This document shows, piece by piece, positions 46,193 to 54,666 of a DNA stretch of 64,000 nt. Made by a program: the position numbers and the translations under genes. The notes under the pieces are model-generated. The model was not told the DNA's origin, did no database searches, and worked only from the letters and a program-made list of their open reading frames with translations. This stretch comes from an uncultured Clostridia bacterium (GTDB lineage: Bacteria > Bacillota > Clostridia > Oscillospirales > Acutalibacteraceae). The stretch covers positions 1-64,000 of the forward strand of contig CALEHY010000009.1 in NCBI GenBank assembly GCA_937876375.1. Direction: 5' to 3'. The first letter of the stretch is position 1. The number at the start of each line of letters is the position of its first letter.

Positions 46193-46585
46193 TTAGTTTT
46201 CACTTGTTGAAGGTGCATTAGAGTCGCCAGACTCGTTGAAATCAATACCAGCTATAATAACATTGACCTTGCTAACATTTTTGCCAGTCATGTTTTCAAT
46301 AGCTTCTTTAACATTATGTTGAACATTCTTTGATACGTCAACAATTTTCTTGTTAGGCTCAAGGTTGACATATATACTCACGTCGAAATCCTCTCCATCC
46401 TGTGAAATACGAACAGGACTCATAACCTTAAGACTACCCTTTTTTATAGTGCTAACAACGTCAACAGGTCTTGATGAAAAACTGCTAACGCCATCAACAT
46501 CTTTAGCTGCATTGATTGCGATAGAGAAAATAACTTCCTCCGAAATAGTAAGGCTTCCCTTTTCAGTTGGCTTTATAATTTCCAT
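46193..46585 (-). CDS. Asp23/Gls24 family envelope stress protein
   Basis: A 130-aa Asp23/Gls24 protein (YqhY-like). The core GSLTISEEVIFSIAINAAKDVDGV (two parts, about 10-33) and DVSIYVNLEPNKKIVDVSKNVQ are characteristic. YqhY-type members lie next to acc and nusB genes and influence fatty-acid synthesis in Bacillus; accBC are absent here. It has its own strong promoter and a GGAGG ribosome binding site. Confidence 0.92.
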   Translation of the reverse strand: MEIIKPTEKGSLTISEEVIFSIAINAAKDVDGVSSFSSRPVDVVSTIKKGSLKVMSPVRISQDGEDFDVSIYVNLEPNKKIVDVSKNVQHNVKEAIENMTGKNVSKVNVIIAGIDFNESGDSNAPSTSEN

Positions 46586-46608
46586 ATTTACGCCTCCTTT
46601 GTTTTAGT

Positions 46609-46637
46609 ATTATAACACAAGAAGTATAAATATACAA
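46609..46637 (-). promoter_or_regulatory. Extended -10 promoter for asp23
   Basis: Minus strand TTGTAT (46632-46637), 17-nt spacer, TATAAT (46609-46614) preceded by TGT. It starts the vegetative operon just after the sporulation operon spoIIIA. Confidence 0.8.
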
Positions 46638-46645
46638 TAATTATT

Positions 46646-47296
46646 TTATTTATTTGATTGAATAATACATACATTCTCAAATGACACGTCCAGCTGTTGC
46701 ATTGCAATTTCTTTAATCTGTAATACAACATTATCAGATAACTCCTCAACGTCAACAATTACGTCAACCCTTGTACCCTTTTCATCAACTATTGCAAGAC
46801 AGTTATCAACACCTTTTGCTGTTACAAGCGTTTCTATCTTATTTTCTATAGCAATATAGCTTGATATGTTTGTTATTTTTTCTGTTGCGCTATTCTTTGC
46901 TTTTTCTGTTTGGTTGCTATCGTTAATGATTTTTTGTAATTTATCTAGCTGTTCATCACGTGCCTGCTGACGCTCAACTCTTGCTGATGCAAAATACTCA
47001 TTTTCAGCATTCGCATTTGTTGTTGCGCCAACATATTCAGCTTGACCCAATTTCTTTTGCTGTGCTGACGAAATAAGCGGCTCGATAGTAGCAGAAATAT
47101 TAGAATTCTCATAATACCAATTACCAGTTACACCAATAGCTAAAAGTAGCACAAATACTGCAACGCCGAGTTTTTTTCTTTTTGCTTTTTTGATTTTGAT
47201 TTCAGTGTCTGTTAGCACCTTTTTCTTGCGTTTCTTTGCTGGTGGTAGATCTTCTATCTCATCAGGATTAGGAACATAATTTTGATCGTTATTCAT
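46646..47296 (-). CDS. spoIIIAH: Stage III sporulation protein AH
   Basis: SpoIIIAH sits in the mother-cell outer forespore membrane and binds SpoIIQ to form the channel between the two cells. The 216-aa protein has a very basic cytoplasmic N-terminus, one membrane helix (about 43-61) and an extracellular helix plus ring-building (YscJ/FliF-like) domain at the C-terminus. ATG 47296 with an AAAGGGTGAT site is preferred to the longer frame. It is the last gene of spoIIIA and ends 60 bp before the asp23 start; no terminator is visible. Confidence 0.92.
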   Translation of the reverse strand: MNNDQNYVPNPDEIEDLPPAKKRKKKVLTDTEIKIKKAKRKKLGVAVFVLLLAIGVTGNWYYENSNISATIEPLISSAQQKKLGQAEYVGATTNANAENEYFASARVERQQARDEQLDKLQKIINDSNQTEKAKNSATEKITNISSYIAIENKIETLVTAKGVDNCLAIVDEKGTRVDVIVDVEELSDNVVLQIKEIAMQQLDVSFENVCIIQSNK

Positions 47297-47300
47297 AAAA

Positions 47301-47822
47301 TCACCCTTTAATTTTTGATACAGAAATCTTACTTGATGGCAGATTAAATAGTGCAGAAATACTGTTGATAACATTCTCTCTAACGGTGATTTGATCGCCT
47401 CCAGAACATACAACGACAACACCTTGCACCGATGGAAGATATTCTTTTATTAAAACCGGCTCATCACCATTATTGCTATCATAGAATACATATTCAGATT
47501 TTGAAGTGATAGAACTATCATCACGTTTTTCATCAATATTTTTTGCATAGACTGATTCATTTGACGACATGAGAGTAATCATAATTTTGCACTCACCAAC
47601 TCCATCAATTGATGAAATTATCTTCTGCGTGTCACTCTCTAGCTGTGACAAATATGTATCATATGAGGTGTCCTTCTTGTCATGCGATTTTACATTTGAT
47701 GACGGTATCATTTCAGACATTGCAATTAGCAATACGCCAATTATTCCGATAATTAGAAATAACTTTACACGATTATTTGGTGATTGCAAAAGGCTTTTTA
47801 TATCCTTTATTTTACTCTCCAA
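47301..47822 (-). CDS. spoIIIAG: Stage III sporulation protein AG
   Basis: SpoIIIAG forms a large ring in the feeding-tube channel. The 173-aa protein has one N-terminal membrane helix (about 20-37) and an extracellular ring-building domain with GVGECKIMITLMS (about 76-88) and a long insertion before EYLPSVQGVVVVCSGGD. It lies 4 bp before spoIIIAH and overlaps spoIIIAF by 11 bp. Confidence 0.93.
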   Translation of the reverse strand: MESKIKDIKSLLQSPNNRVKLFLIIGIIGVLLIAMSEMIPSSNVKSHDKKDTSYDTYLSQLESDTQKIISSIDGVGECKIMITLMSSNESVYAKNIDEKRDDSSITSKSEYVFYDSNNGDEPVLIKEYLPSVQGVVVVCSGGDQITVRENVINSISALFNLPSSKISVSKIKG

Positions 47823-48249
47823 TATATATCACCCTCGCATTAATAGATAGGTTATCATATATCATATTTTTTACCTTATCGATGCTATATTCATCTGGTA
47901 TTGCGACCTGTATGTCATTAATTGTTATTTCTTCGTCGTCACATGTGACACTTGATGATACATTAGCTCCAACAATATCATTTGATATCAGTAAATCATT
48001 AATTTTTGTATTAACAATATTTTCACTTATTTCATCTGTTTTATCCTCTACAACGAAATCATCAAAAGCATTTTTATTAAAGCTGACATTTGATACTGTA
48101 AATGGATAAAGAAATGATAAAAAAACAAAAACTGAAATAATAATTTTATAAAAAGATGATAGTCTGCCACTTGGTGTTAATATTGAAAAAACAACTGATA
48201 TAACTAGTGTTACACATACACAAATAGTCCATTCTTTGACAAAATCCAT
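47812..48249 (-). CDS. spoIIIAF: Stage III sporulation protein AF
   Basis: A 145-aa protein with two N-terminal membrane helices (about 7-25 and 34-52) and a C-terminal extracellular ring-building-like domain. This matches SpoIIIAF in length, topology and position between AE and AG. The sequence itself is weakly conserved, so the call rests partly on operon order. Confidence 0.88.
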   Translation of the reverse strand: MDFVKEWTICVCVTLVISVVFSILTPSGRLSSFYKIIISVFVFLSFLYPFTVSNVSFNKNAFDDFVVEDKTDEISENIVNTKINDLLISNDIVGANVSSSVTCDDEEITINDIQVAIPDEYSIDKVKNMIYDNLSINARVIYIGE

Positions 48250-49358
48250 TACGAAGTCCTCGCAGCAATCAGTATTCCTAATGATATAATAGTTGTTACC
48301 ATCGACAAAATGAGTATCACATTGATTAACAGCATTGTATCCCTAAAAGATTTAAGCGTTAATGATACACTGTTATCACCAAAAATATCTGAAATAATGC
48401 CACATATTGATAGCATAAATCTCCAAATTACAACTTCAATGATTGATGGCAAAAACACAAGAGCTATTGCAACAATTCCTACTAATCCAACACTACTTTT
48501 TATTAACGATGAATAGCTTTGTATTGAAAGTAATCCCTCAGATATTGCAGATCCAATAACTGGTACAACAGAATTAATAGCAAATCTAATTGAACGCAGA
48601 CCGATTGCATCTGCCTTAGATGCAACAGCTGTCTTAATCGAAAGTATCGATACAAAACACGCTGATGAAAACGAAATCAATGTTGTTAAAACTCGTCGCA
48701 AGGTTGATATCAAATTATCTAATCGTAGCTGTTCTCGTAATGATGAGCATATACCAACACACATAAAGCAATTAATTAGTGGCATAAAAACATTTGACGA
48801 GAGATACGATAAACCTTGTGCTAATGTTAATAGTAAAGTATTTGTAGAAAAAGCTGTGCCAGCGCCACCAGAAGCTATCACAATAGCACAAAAGGCTGGT
48901 ATGAATGCATAAATGAATTTTGACGCCACAGATATAGAGAAAGCTGATAATGATATAGTGCCACTCATCTTTACCATCAAAACTGTAGCAATAATTAATG
49001 CAGAAGCAGTTGAATATAATGACGATAAAGAATCATTATCTCCAACCTTAAAACTTTGAAAAAATGCTGATAAAAGTACATAAGCAAGTATAATTATTGA
49101 TGACTCAAGTGGAGTAGTAATTCTAGTAGAAATAATACTTTTGATAATATCAAAAATATCGTTAAGTGATATTGATGACAGGCTATCATAGTTAAAATCT
49201 GTTAAACCTAAATCATCAAGATATGAATATGTATCACTATCTAGCTCGTCCTTAAATGATGATAAATCATACATATCAAGATAGGACTGATAATCATCAG
49301 CATAAACTGTAATTGGTAAAGTCAAAACAAGAATAAGAACAATTAAAAATTTCTTCAT
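48249..49358 (-). CDS. spoIIIAE: Stage III sporulation protein AE
   Basis: The large polytopic membrane protein of the complex, 369 aa. A signal peptide (about 1-20) is followed by an Asp/Ser-rich extracellular segment and seven to eight hydrophobic helices from about residue 88 on. Family segments include FIPAFCAIVIASGGAGTA and AINSVVPVIGSAISEGLLS. The stop/start overlap with spoIIIAF is 1 bp. Confidence 0.94.
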   Translation of the reverse strand: MKKFLIVLILVLTLPITVYADDYQSYLDMYDLSSFKDELDSDTYSYLDDLGLTDFNYDSLSSISLNDIFDIIKSIISTRITTPLESSIIILAYVLLSAFFQSFKVGDNDSLSSLYSTASALIIATVLMVKMSGTISLSAFSISVASKFIYAFIPAFCAIVIASGGAGTAFSTNTLLLTLAQGLSYLSSNVFMPLINCFMCVGICSSLREQLRLDNLISTLRRVLTTLISFSSACFVSILSIKTAVASKADAIGLRSIRFAINSVVPVIGSAISEGLLSIQSYSSLIKSSVGLVGIVAIALVFLPSIIEVVIWRFMLSICGIISDIFGDNSVSLTLKSFRDTMLLINVILILSMVTTIISLGILIAARTS

Positions 49359-49735
49359 TTTAGCAATCCTATCACAAATGAAATAATGCTCTCAAACAAA
49401 GGAAAAACAAGGGTTATAACAACAATTTTTGATGCTGTTTCAACCATTGTGGCAAGCGAATTTTCGCCATTATCACGGCACAAATCAGATACAAATTGTG
49501 TGATTAAAATAACACCTAACACCTTTAGCATCAACTTGATATAAACATATATACCGGACACATTTTGGGACAACAAAAAGACATTATTTATTAGCTTTGA
49601 TATCTTGTCCGAAACAAAAAGAAAAATAAAAACACAGCCACTAATCGACAGTATTATCGAATATGTTCTGTTATAATTTTTTAATACGATTGAGAGTATT
49701 AAAATGACTAATGAGGCTCCAGCGATTTGAATCAT
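49355..49735 (-). CDS. spoIIIAD: Stage III sporulation protein AD
   Basis: A 126-aa integral membrane protein with about four helices, distantly resembling SpoIIIAC and export-apparatus proteins. CRDNGENSLATMVETASKIVV (two parts, about 84-104) is the conserved tail region. It overlaps spoIIIAC and spoIIIAE by 4 bp each. Confidence 0.94.
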   Translation of the reverse strand: MIQIAGASLVILILSIVLKNYNRTYSIILSISGCVFIFLFVSDKISKLINNVFLLSQNVSGIYVYIKLMLKVLGVILITQFVSDLCRDNGENSLATMVETASKIVVITLVFPLFESIISFVIGLLK

Positions 49736-49935
49736 AAATCAAACATATTCCTAACAATATCAAAAAGACTCTTTATCTCTGGTACCATCATCATTAGTAC
49801 AACTATTATACCAGCAAGAGTTGTTAGCATTGCTTGGTCATCCCTACCAGAACGCACAAGCAAGGTGTTCAAAATTGCTACTATTATACCTATCGCAGCA
49901 ATCTTGAATATAAAATTAACGTCCAAATATTTCAC
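49732..49935 (-). CDS. spoIIIAC: Stage III sporulation protein AC
   Basis: A 67-aa protein with two membrane helices. FKIAAIGIIVAILNTLLVRSG and DDQAMLTTLAGIIVVLMMM are typical of SpoIIIAC. It overlaps spoIIIAD by 4 bp and follows spoIIIAB by 1 bp. Confidence 0.95.
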   Translation of the reverse strand: MKYLDVNFIFKIAAIGIIVAILNTLLVRSGRDDQAMLTTLAGIIVVLMMMVPEIKSLFDIVRNMFDL

Positions 49936-49936
49936 C

Positions 49937-50380
49937 TCAAATTAGTACAATAGATACAATTAATCCACAGCAAACAGAAATGAAAAAATACATTTTTGAT
50001 TTTGATATGTAGATCTCCTCATATTTTTCCTTTAAGCCAGTCAAATACTCCTCAAAATAGCCTAAATTCTTTCTTTGTGACTCGATATTACTCTTTCCAA
50101 GAGAGTACAAAAATTCTGATATTTTCTTGTTTTCAGCGTTATCAAGAATCGTCGACAGTATATAATCTTTTTGCAAACAGGATGATGATAAATAATTTAT
50201 ATTTGCATCATCAATCAATTGTTTTACTGATGACGATGAGTATGAAATATCTAGCGAAATCATTTTGCAAAATGACAAAAGCTCATCACAAACAGACACC
50301 TTGTCCCTCAATGTTTTACATAATTGTATGCCTATTATAATCGAGCAAAACATTATTAACGCTACACCTATTAATTTCAT
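49937..50380 (-). CDS. spoIIIAB: Stage III sporulation protein AB
   Basis: A 147-aa protein with N- and C-terminal membrane helices and a helical bundle between, resembling the GspF fold of secretion systems. ATG 50380 has GAGGT 8 nt upstream. Its first 65 bp overlap the end of spoIIIAA in another frame. Confidence 0.92.
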   Translation of the reverse strand: MKLIGVALIMFCSIIIGIQLCKTLRDKVSVCDELLSFCKMISLDISYSSSSVKQLIDDANINYLSSSCLQKDYILSTILDNAENKKISEFLYSLGKSNIESQRKNLGYFEEYLTGLKEKYEEIYISKSKMYFFISVCCGLIVSIVLI

Positions 50381-51308
50381 TTTGTACCTCAGAACATTTT
50401 ATTATCTCAGCCTTGTAGGTGTATTCATTCAGATACACGATATAATCAAACTCATCATTTGCAAGAAGTTTTCTAACTATACTTTTATTAAACAAGTCTG
50501 ACTTTGAACCTACATGAACAGACAAAGCAAATTTTACACCAGATGAAAATGCAAATAGTATATTTTCTAGCTCTTCGTCAGTTGAAATTTCATCACAAAT
50601 AATAATTTCTGGTGACAGTGTTCTAGTAGCAATTTCAATTCCCTTTGCCTTAGAAAATCCGGTCAAAATGTCTGTGTTTACACCAATATCAAGACTGATT
50701 AAATCATCACATTTACCTGCAATTTCATTGCGTTCATCGATGATTGATACCTTTCTATATTTGTTGTTAAACCCACTGGACAAGCCTCTAGCTATATCTC
50801 TTAAAAGAGTTGTTTTGCCAGAATTTGGCTTGCCAGCAATGATAACATTTGGAATATCATTTTGATAAATCGCATTTAGTATTGGATAGGCACAGCCCTT
50901 GTGCTCTCTGCTTATTCTAATATTAAGAGATGATATATTCTTAACTGATTTAACAATTTTGTCCTCTATATTAGCTGTAGAGCAAACACCAATTCTAGCA
51001 CCATTAGGTAGCATCAAATATCCTTGATTTAATGTTTGCATATTTGCATATAAGGTATAGTCACACAAATTTAGGAATAACTTGTCAAAGACCTCGCTAT
51101 CGCAAATCATCACACCACGACAAAAGCAGTCGAACAAATCACCGTTCGCATCAATAAAATATGAATAATTACGAATAACTACAACTACAGGTTTATCTCG
51201 TCTAATTCTTATTTCAGTAATTTTTGATTTGATATCTGTATCAATCCTTGAAAAAGCAAAGGATAATTCACTTGGCAAATATGACAAAATATAATTTAGG
51301 TTTTCCAA
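50316..51308 (-). CDS. spoIIIAA: Stage III sporulation protein AA, ATPase
   Basis: SpoIIIAA is the cytoplasmic AAA+/secretion-type ATPase thought to power the feeding tube. The 330-aa product has Walker A GKPNSGKTTLLRDIA (about 155-169), an ERNEIAG segment and a Walker B-like IIICDEIST. The start codon appears to be TTG at 51308 with an AGGTG site 5-7 nt upstream. The C-terminus is longer than usual and runs 65 bp into spoIIIAB. No reliable sigma-E promoter could be assigned upstream. Confidence 0.93.
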   Translation of the reverse strand: MENLNYILSYLPSELSFAFSRIDTDIKSKITEIRIRRDKPVVVVIRNYSYFIDANGDLFDCFCRGVMICDSEVFDKLFLNLCDYTLYANMQTLNQGYLMLPNGARIGVCSTANIEDKIVKSVKNISSLNIRISREHKGCAYPILNAIYQNDIPNVIIAGKPNSGKTTLLRDIARGLSSGFNNKYRKVSIIDERNEIAGKCDDLISLDIGVNTDILTGFSKAKGIEIATRTLSPEIIICDEISTDEELENILFAFSSGVKFALSVHVGSKSDLFNKSIVRKLLANDEFDYIVYLNEYTYKAEIIKCSEVQNEINRCSVNNVLLDYNRHTIM

Positions 51309-51437
51309 ATCATCACCTACTGAATTATATTCATCAAAAATGCAAATATTACAATTAGGTTAAAATAGCGCACAAATCATAGATATGTTTTAAATAATAT
51401 GTTATATTAAGTGCGAAAAAAATATGTAAGGTGTTTT

Positions 51438-54400
51438 ATGAGCGACTCAATAACAAAAAACAGCATACATTCTACCAAGGTGTTTAATGGCGAAACGGTC
51501 AATTACTGGACTGTTTATTCATTATGCACTTTTCTTTTTTTAGTGCTAAAGCAAGTGCTTAAGCTTACATTTGCTATCAAGCCTGATATCGCTATTGTTG
51601 TATCACTTGCTATTAGTTTCGTAGCACTATTCATTTTTGAGAAAAAATGGGTATTTAACAAAAAGGTACACAATTCAATAATTAAGTCCATCCCATTTTA
51701 TATAGTTAGATGCTTTATTGATTTCGGTTTTTTCAAAATAGCAGATTTCTTTCTTGTATCTATGATAAAAGCATCGAAGATATTGCCATATTTCATCTGT
51801 TTCTTTATCTTTGGATTTTTTAACTACTATTTTGACAAGCTAATGGTATTTAACTCCACCACTAACGAAAAAAACATTAACGGTGGCAGATTATATAAGA
51901 TATTCTATAACAACAGATTTGTTGTTTTATCTGGTGGTTTAGCGCTAATATGCATATCATTTGTATATCTAGCAACACAAGTGTTCCCATTCGGTGACAA
52001 CACTGTTATGAGAATGGATTTGTTCCATCAATACGGACCATTATTTGCAGAATTCTATGATAGAACAGTCGGTCATCAAAGCTTCTTGTACTCCTGGAAC
52101 TCTGGTGGCGGCTCGAGCTTTTTAGGTAATTATTTTAATTATCTATCTAGCCCAATTTCATTTGCTATCTTCCTATTTGATAGGAAGCAGATATCATTTG
52201 CAATCACAGCACTTGTTGCTATCAAAGGTGTGCTCTCTGCAACTACTTTCTCATACTATCTAAAAAGTAGTCTTAAATCACATTGCTACGCATCATCAGC
52301 ATTCGGTGTTTTTTATGCATTTTGTGGTTACTTTTTGGCATATTACTGGAATATTATGTGGATTGATGGCATGATTTTGCTACCACTAATTGCACTTGGT
52401 ATCGAGAATATAATCAACAAATCAAAGCCTGCCACATATATCGTTTCATTAGTGTTGCTATTCTTTAGCAGCTACTATATGGCATATATGGCTTGTATTT
52501 TCTCTGTACTGTATTTCATATGCTATTTCGTTTCTAATTATAACTTTTACGACACACTTAGAGCAGTCGGCAAAAAAGAAAAGTTTCATTTTGTAAAATC
52601 TGTTTATAACAACAAATTCATCAACAGAGGTGTAGTATTTGCCTTCAGTTCTGTATTAGCAGCTGCACTATGTGCTTGCACATTAATACCAGTATATTTT
52701 ATACTACAGTCTTGCTCTGCAACCTCTGACACATTCCCTGCAGCATTTGAAAGCTATTTTGATATATTCGATATGCTTTCCTCTCACCTAGCTGGACTTG
52801 AGACAACTATTCGTTCATCTGGTGATAATGTATTACCTAATATCTATAGTGGTATATTATCAATTATTCTTGTACCACTATATTTCATTAACAAGGATAT
52901 TAGAGTTAAAGAAAAGACTATGCATTTATTAATGCTACTTTTCTTTGTATTTAGCTTTGATAATAACCAAATGAATTTCATTTGGCATGCATTCCATTTT
53001 CCAAATGATTTGCCATTTAGATTTTCATATATGTACACATTTATATTCTTAATTATGGGATATAAAGCACTACAGCATATCAAGTCAATTAGATACCAAG
53101 ATATTGCTATCGTTGGTATGGTATGGATTGCAATAATTCTATTGTTCCAAAAGTTCCCTACCAACAAGATTGATGAAATAACCATCTACACCTCACTCGG
53201 ATTTGTCATCGTATGGACCGGTGTACTATTGTTGATTCAAAAGGGTCACCTTTCAAAATTTGTTATTGGTGTTACTATCATTTCAATTACATTTTGTGAG
53301 ATGGCTATTGCTGATACAAATTCGTACGAATTCACTGTAAAAAACAGTGACTACGTCAGCAATTATGATGACTATACTGACAGTTTGGAATACATTCACG
53401 ATAACGATAACGGATTGCACAGAGAAGAGTTATCATATCTTGACACCCGAATGGATCCTTCACTATATGGCTACAATGGTATGAGTATTTTCTCGTCAAT
53501 GGCATATGAGGATTACTCACAAACACAGTATTCTCTTGGTATGTTTGGCAATAGAATAAACTCATACACATACAACACTCAAACACCAGTTTACAATATG
53601 TTTTATGGAATCAAATATCTTGTACAAACTGGTGACTCAGTTGAGCCAAGCAATAACTATTACGAAAAGCTGTATTCTAGCAAAAAAGGAAATTCAGAGG
53701 TATATCTAAACAAATACAATCTACCACTAGTGTTCGAAACCTCTAATTTTGTTAAAGATTGGGACGCTACAGAGGGTAACCCATTCGATGTACAAGAAAG
53801 TCTGATTGACAATGCATGTGGCGTATCGAATGTATTTGTTCCTGTCGAGTATACAGATATGGATTGCTACGACGTTGATTGTGACAAGGTTGACTCAAAC
53901 GGAACATTCTTCTACACAAAGGACAGCGTTGACCAGTCATATGGCAATATTGATATAACAATAAAGCCAGCACAAAAAGGCAATGTATATGTATATATCA
54001 CCTCACCTGATATTGAGAATGTTAACTATTCTTGGAACGAATATGATGACAGCAAATTCCAATCAATTAATGAGCCTTATATCATCGATTTGGGCACATT
54101 TGATACCGATGATGAAATTATCGTCTCACTAGATTTGAATGGTACAGATAGTGACAGCTCATATTTCGAAATTTATGCTTATTCTTTAAACGAAGATATA
54201 TTTAATGCTGCATATGAAATGCTAAGTTATGGAGCATTAAATATCACTGATTATAAAGAAACTACTATAACAGGCACAATGAATGCTGGATACGACGGAT
54301 TTATCTACACCTCTATACCATACGATGAAGGTTGGCAAATCTATGTTGATGGCAAAAAGGCAAAGACATTCGACGTGAATGCACAGCTTGCAACCACTAT

Positions 54401-54548
54401 TAAACAAGGCAAGCACGACGTAAAACTAAAATATGCACCAAAAGGACAGAAACTAGGACTTGCAATTTCTGGTGGTGCATGGATCGTTTTACTACTTTGG
54501 ATTGTGCTAAGAAAATTGATAGATAAAAATTTTGGTAATAATAGATAA
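51438..54548 (+). CDS. GtrA-like domain fused to YfhO-family membrane protein
   Basis: A 1036-aa polytopic membrane protein. Residues about 20-140 look like a GtrA domain: four helices with two repeats ending in FEKKWVF and NYYFDKLMVF. Residues about 155 onward are a YfhO-type protein with roughly a dozen membrane helices (FHQYGPLFAEFYDR, YYWNIMWIDGMILLPLI), then an extracellular beta-rich region and a final membrane helix; YDEGWQIYVDGKKA lies just before that helix. YfhO proteins help glycosylate lipoteichoic acid, and GtrA proteins carry lipid-linked sugars. I start it at ATG 51438 (AAGGTG 5 nt upstream). Confidence 0.85.
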   Translation: MSDSITKNSIHSTKVFNGETVNYWTVYSLCTFLFLVLKQVLKLTFAIKPDIAIVVSLAISFVALFIFEKKWVFNKKVHNSIIKSIPFYIVRCFIDFGFFKIADFFLVSMIKASKILPYFICFFIFGFFNYYFDKLMVFNSTTNEKNINGGRLYKIFYNNRFVVLSGGLALICISFVYLATQVFPFGDNTVMRMDLFHQYGPLFAEFYDRTVGHQSFLYSWNSGGGSSFLGNYFNYLSSPISFAIFLFDRKQISFAITALVAIKGVLSATTFSYYLKSSLKSHCYASSAFGVFYAFCGYFLAYYWNIMWIDGMILLPLIALGIENIINKSKPATYIVSLVLLFFSSYYMAYMACIFSVLYFICYFVSNYNFYDTLRAVGKKEKFHFVKSVYNNKFINRGVVFAFSSVLAAALCACTLIPVYFILQSCSATSDTFPAAFESYFDIFDMLSSHLAGLETTIRSSGDNVLPNIYSGILSIILVPLYFINKDIRVKEKTMHLLMLLFFVFSFDNNQMNFIWHAFHFPNDLPFRFSYMYTFIFLIMGYKALQHIKSIRYQDIAIVGMVWIAIILLFQKFPTNKIDEITIYTSLGFVIVWTGVLLLIQKGHLSKFVIGVTIISITFCEMAIADTNSYEFTVKNSDYVSNYDDYTDSLEYIHDNDNGLHREELSYLDTRMDPSLYGYNGMSIFSSMAYEDYSQTQYSLGMFGNRINSYTYNTQTPVYNMFYGIKYLVQTGDSVEPSNNYYEKLYSSKKGNSEVYLNKYNLPLVFETSNFVKDWDATEGNPFDVQESLIDNACGVSNVFVPVEYTDMDCYDVDCDKVDSNGTFFYTKDSVDQSYGNIDITIKPAQKGNVYVYITSPDIENVNYSWNEYDDSKFQSINEPYIIDLGTFDTDDEIIVSLDLNGTDSDSSYFEIYAYSLNEDIFNAAYEMLSYGALNITDYKETTITGTMNAGYDGFIYTSIPYDEGWQIYVDGKKAKTFDVNAQLATTIKQGKHDVKLKYAPKGQKLGLAISGGAWIVLLLWIVLRKLIDKNFGNNR

Positions 54549-54666
54549 AAATCTCACCAAAACTCAAGATAATATTTAACCAACAAAAGATAAATAAATG
54601 TTTATTTTTGTTATGTTTTGTTGTAAAATAAATAACATAAATTGTTGAAAAGAGAGGAACACCAAC
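54549..54666 (+). promoter_or_regulatory. AT-rich leader before the PRPP synthetase, weak promoter candidate
   Basis: This gap holds a short stem AAATAAA-TG-TTTATTT (about 54593-54608) with a T-rich tail, which may end the yfhO transcript. A poor promoter candidate, TTTATT - 17 nt - TAAAAT (54601-54629), follows. AGAGAGG before ATG 54667 is a clear ribosome binding site. Confidence 0.35.

Noticed and set aside
51320..51360. Sigma-E-like promoter for spoIIIAA (TAATATT - 13 nt - AATATAAT)
   Set aside because: The spacer is short and the transcription start would fall on the Shine-Dalgarno sequence, so I do not call it, although a sigma-E promoter somewhere here is expected.
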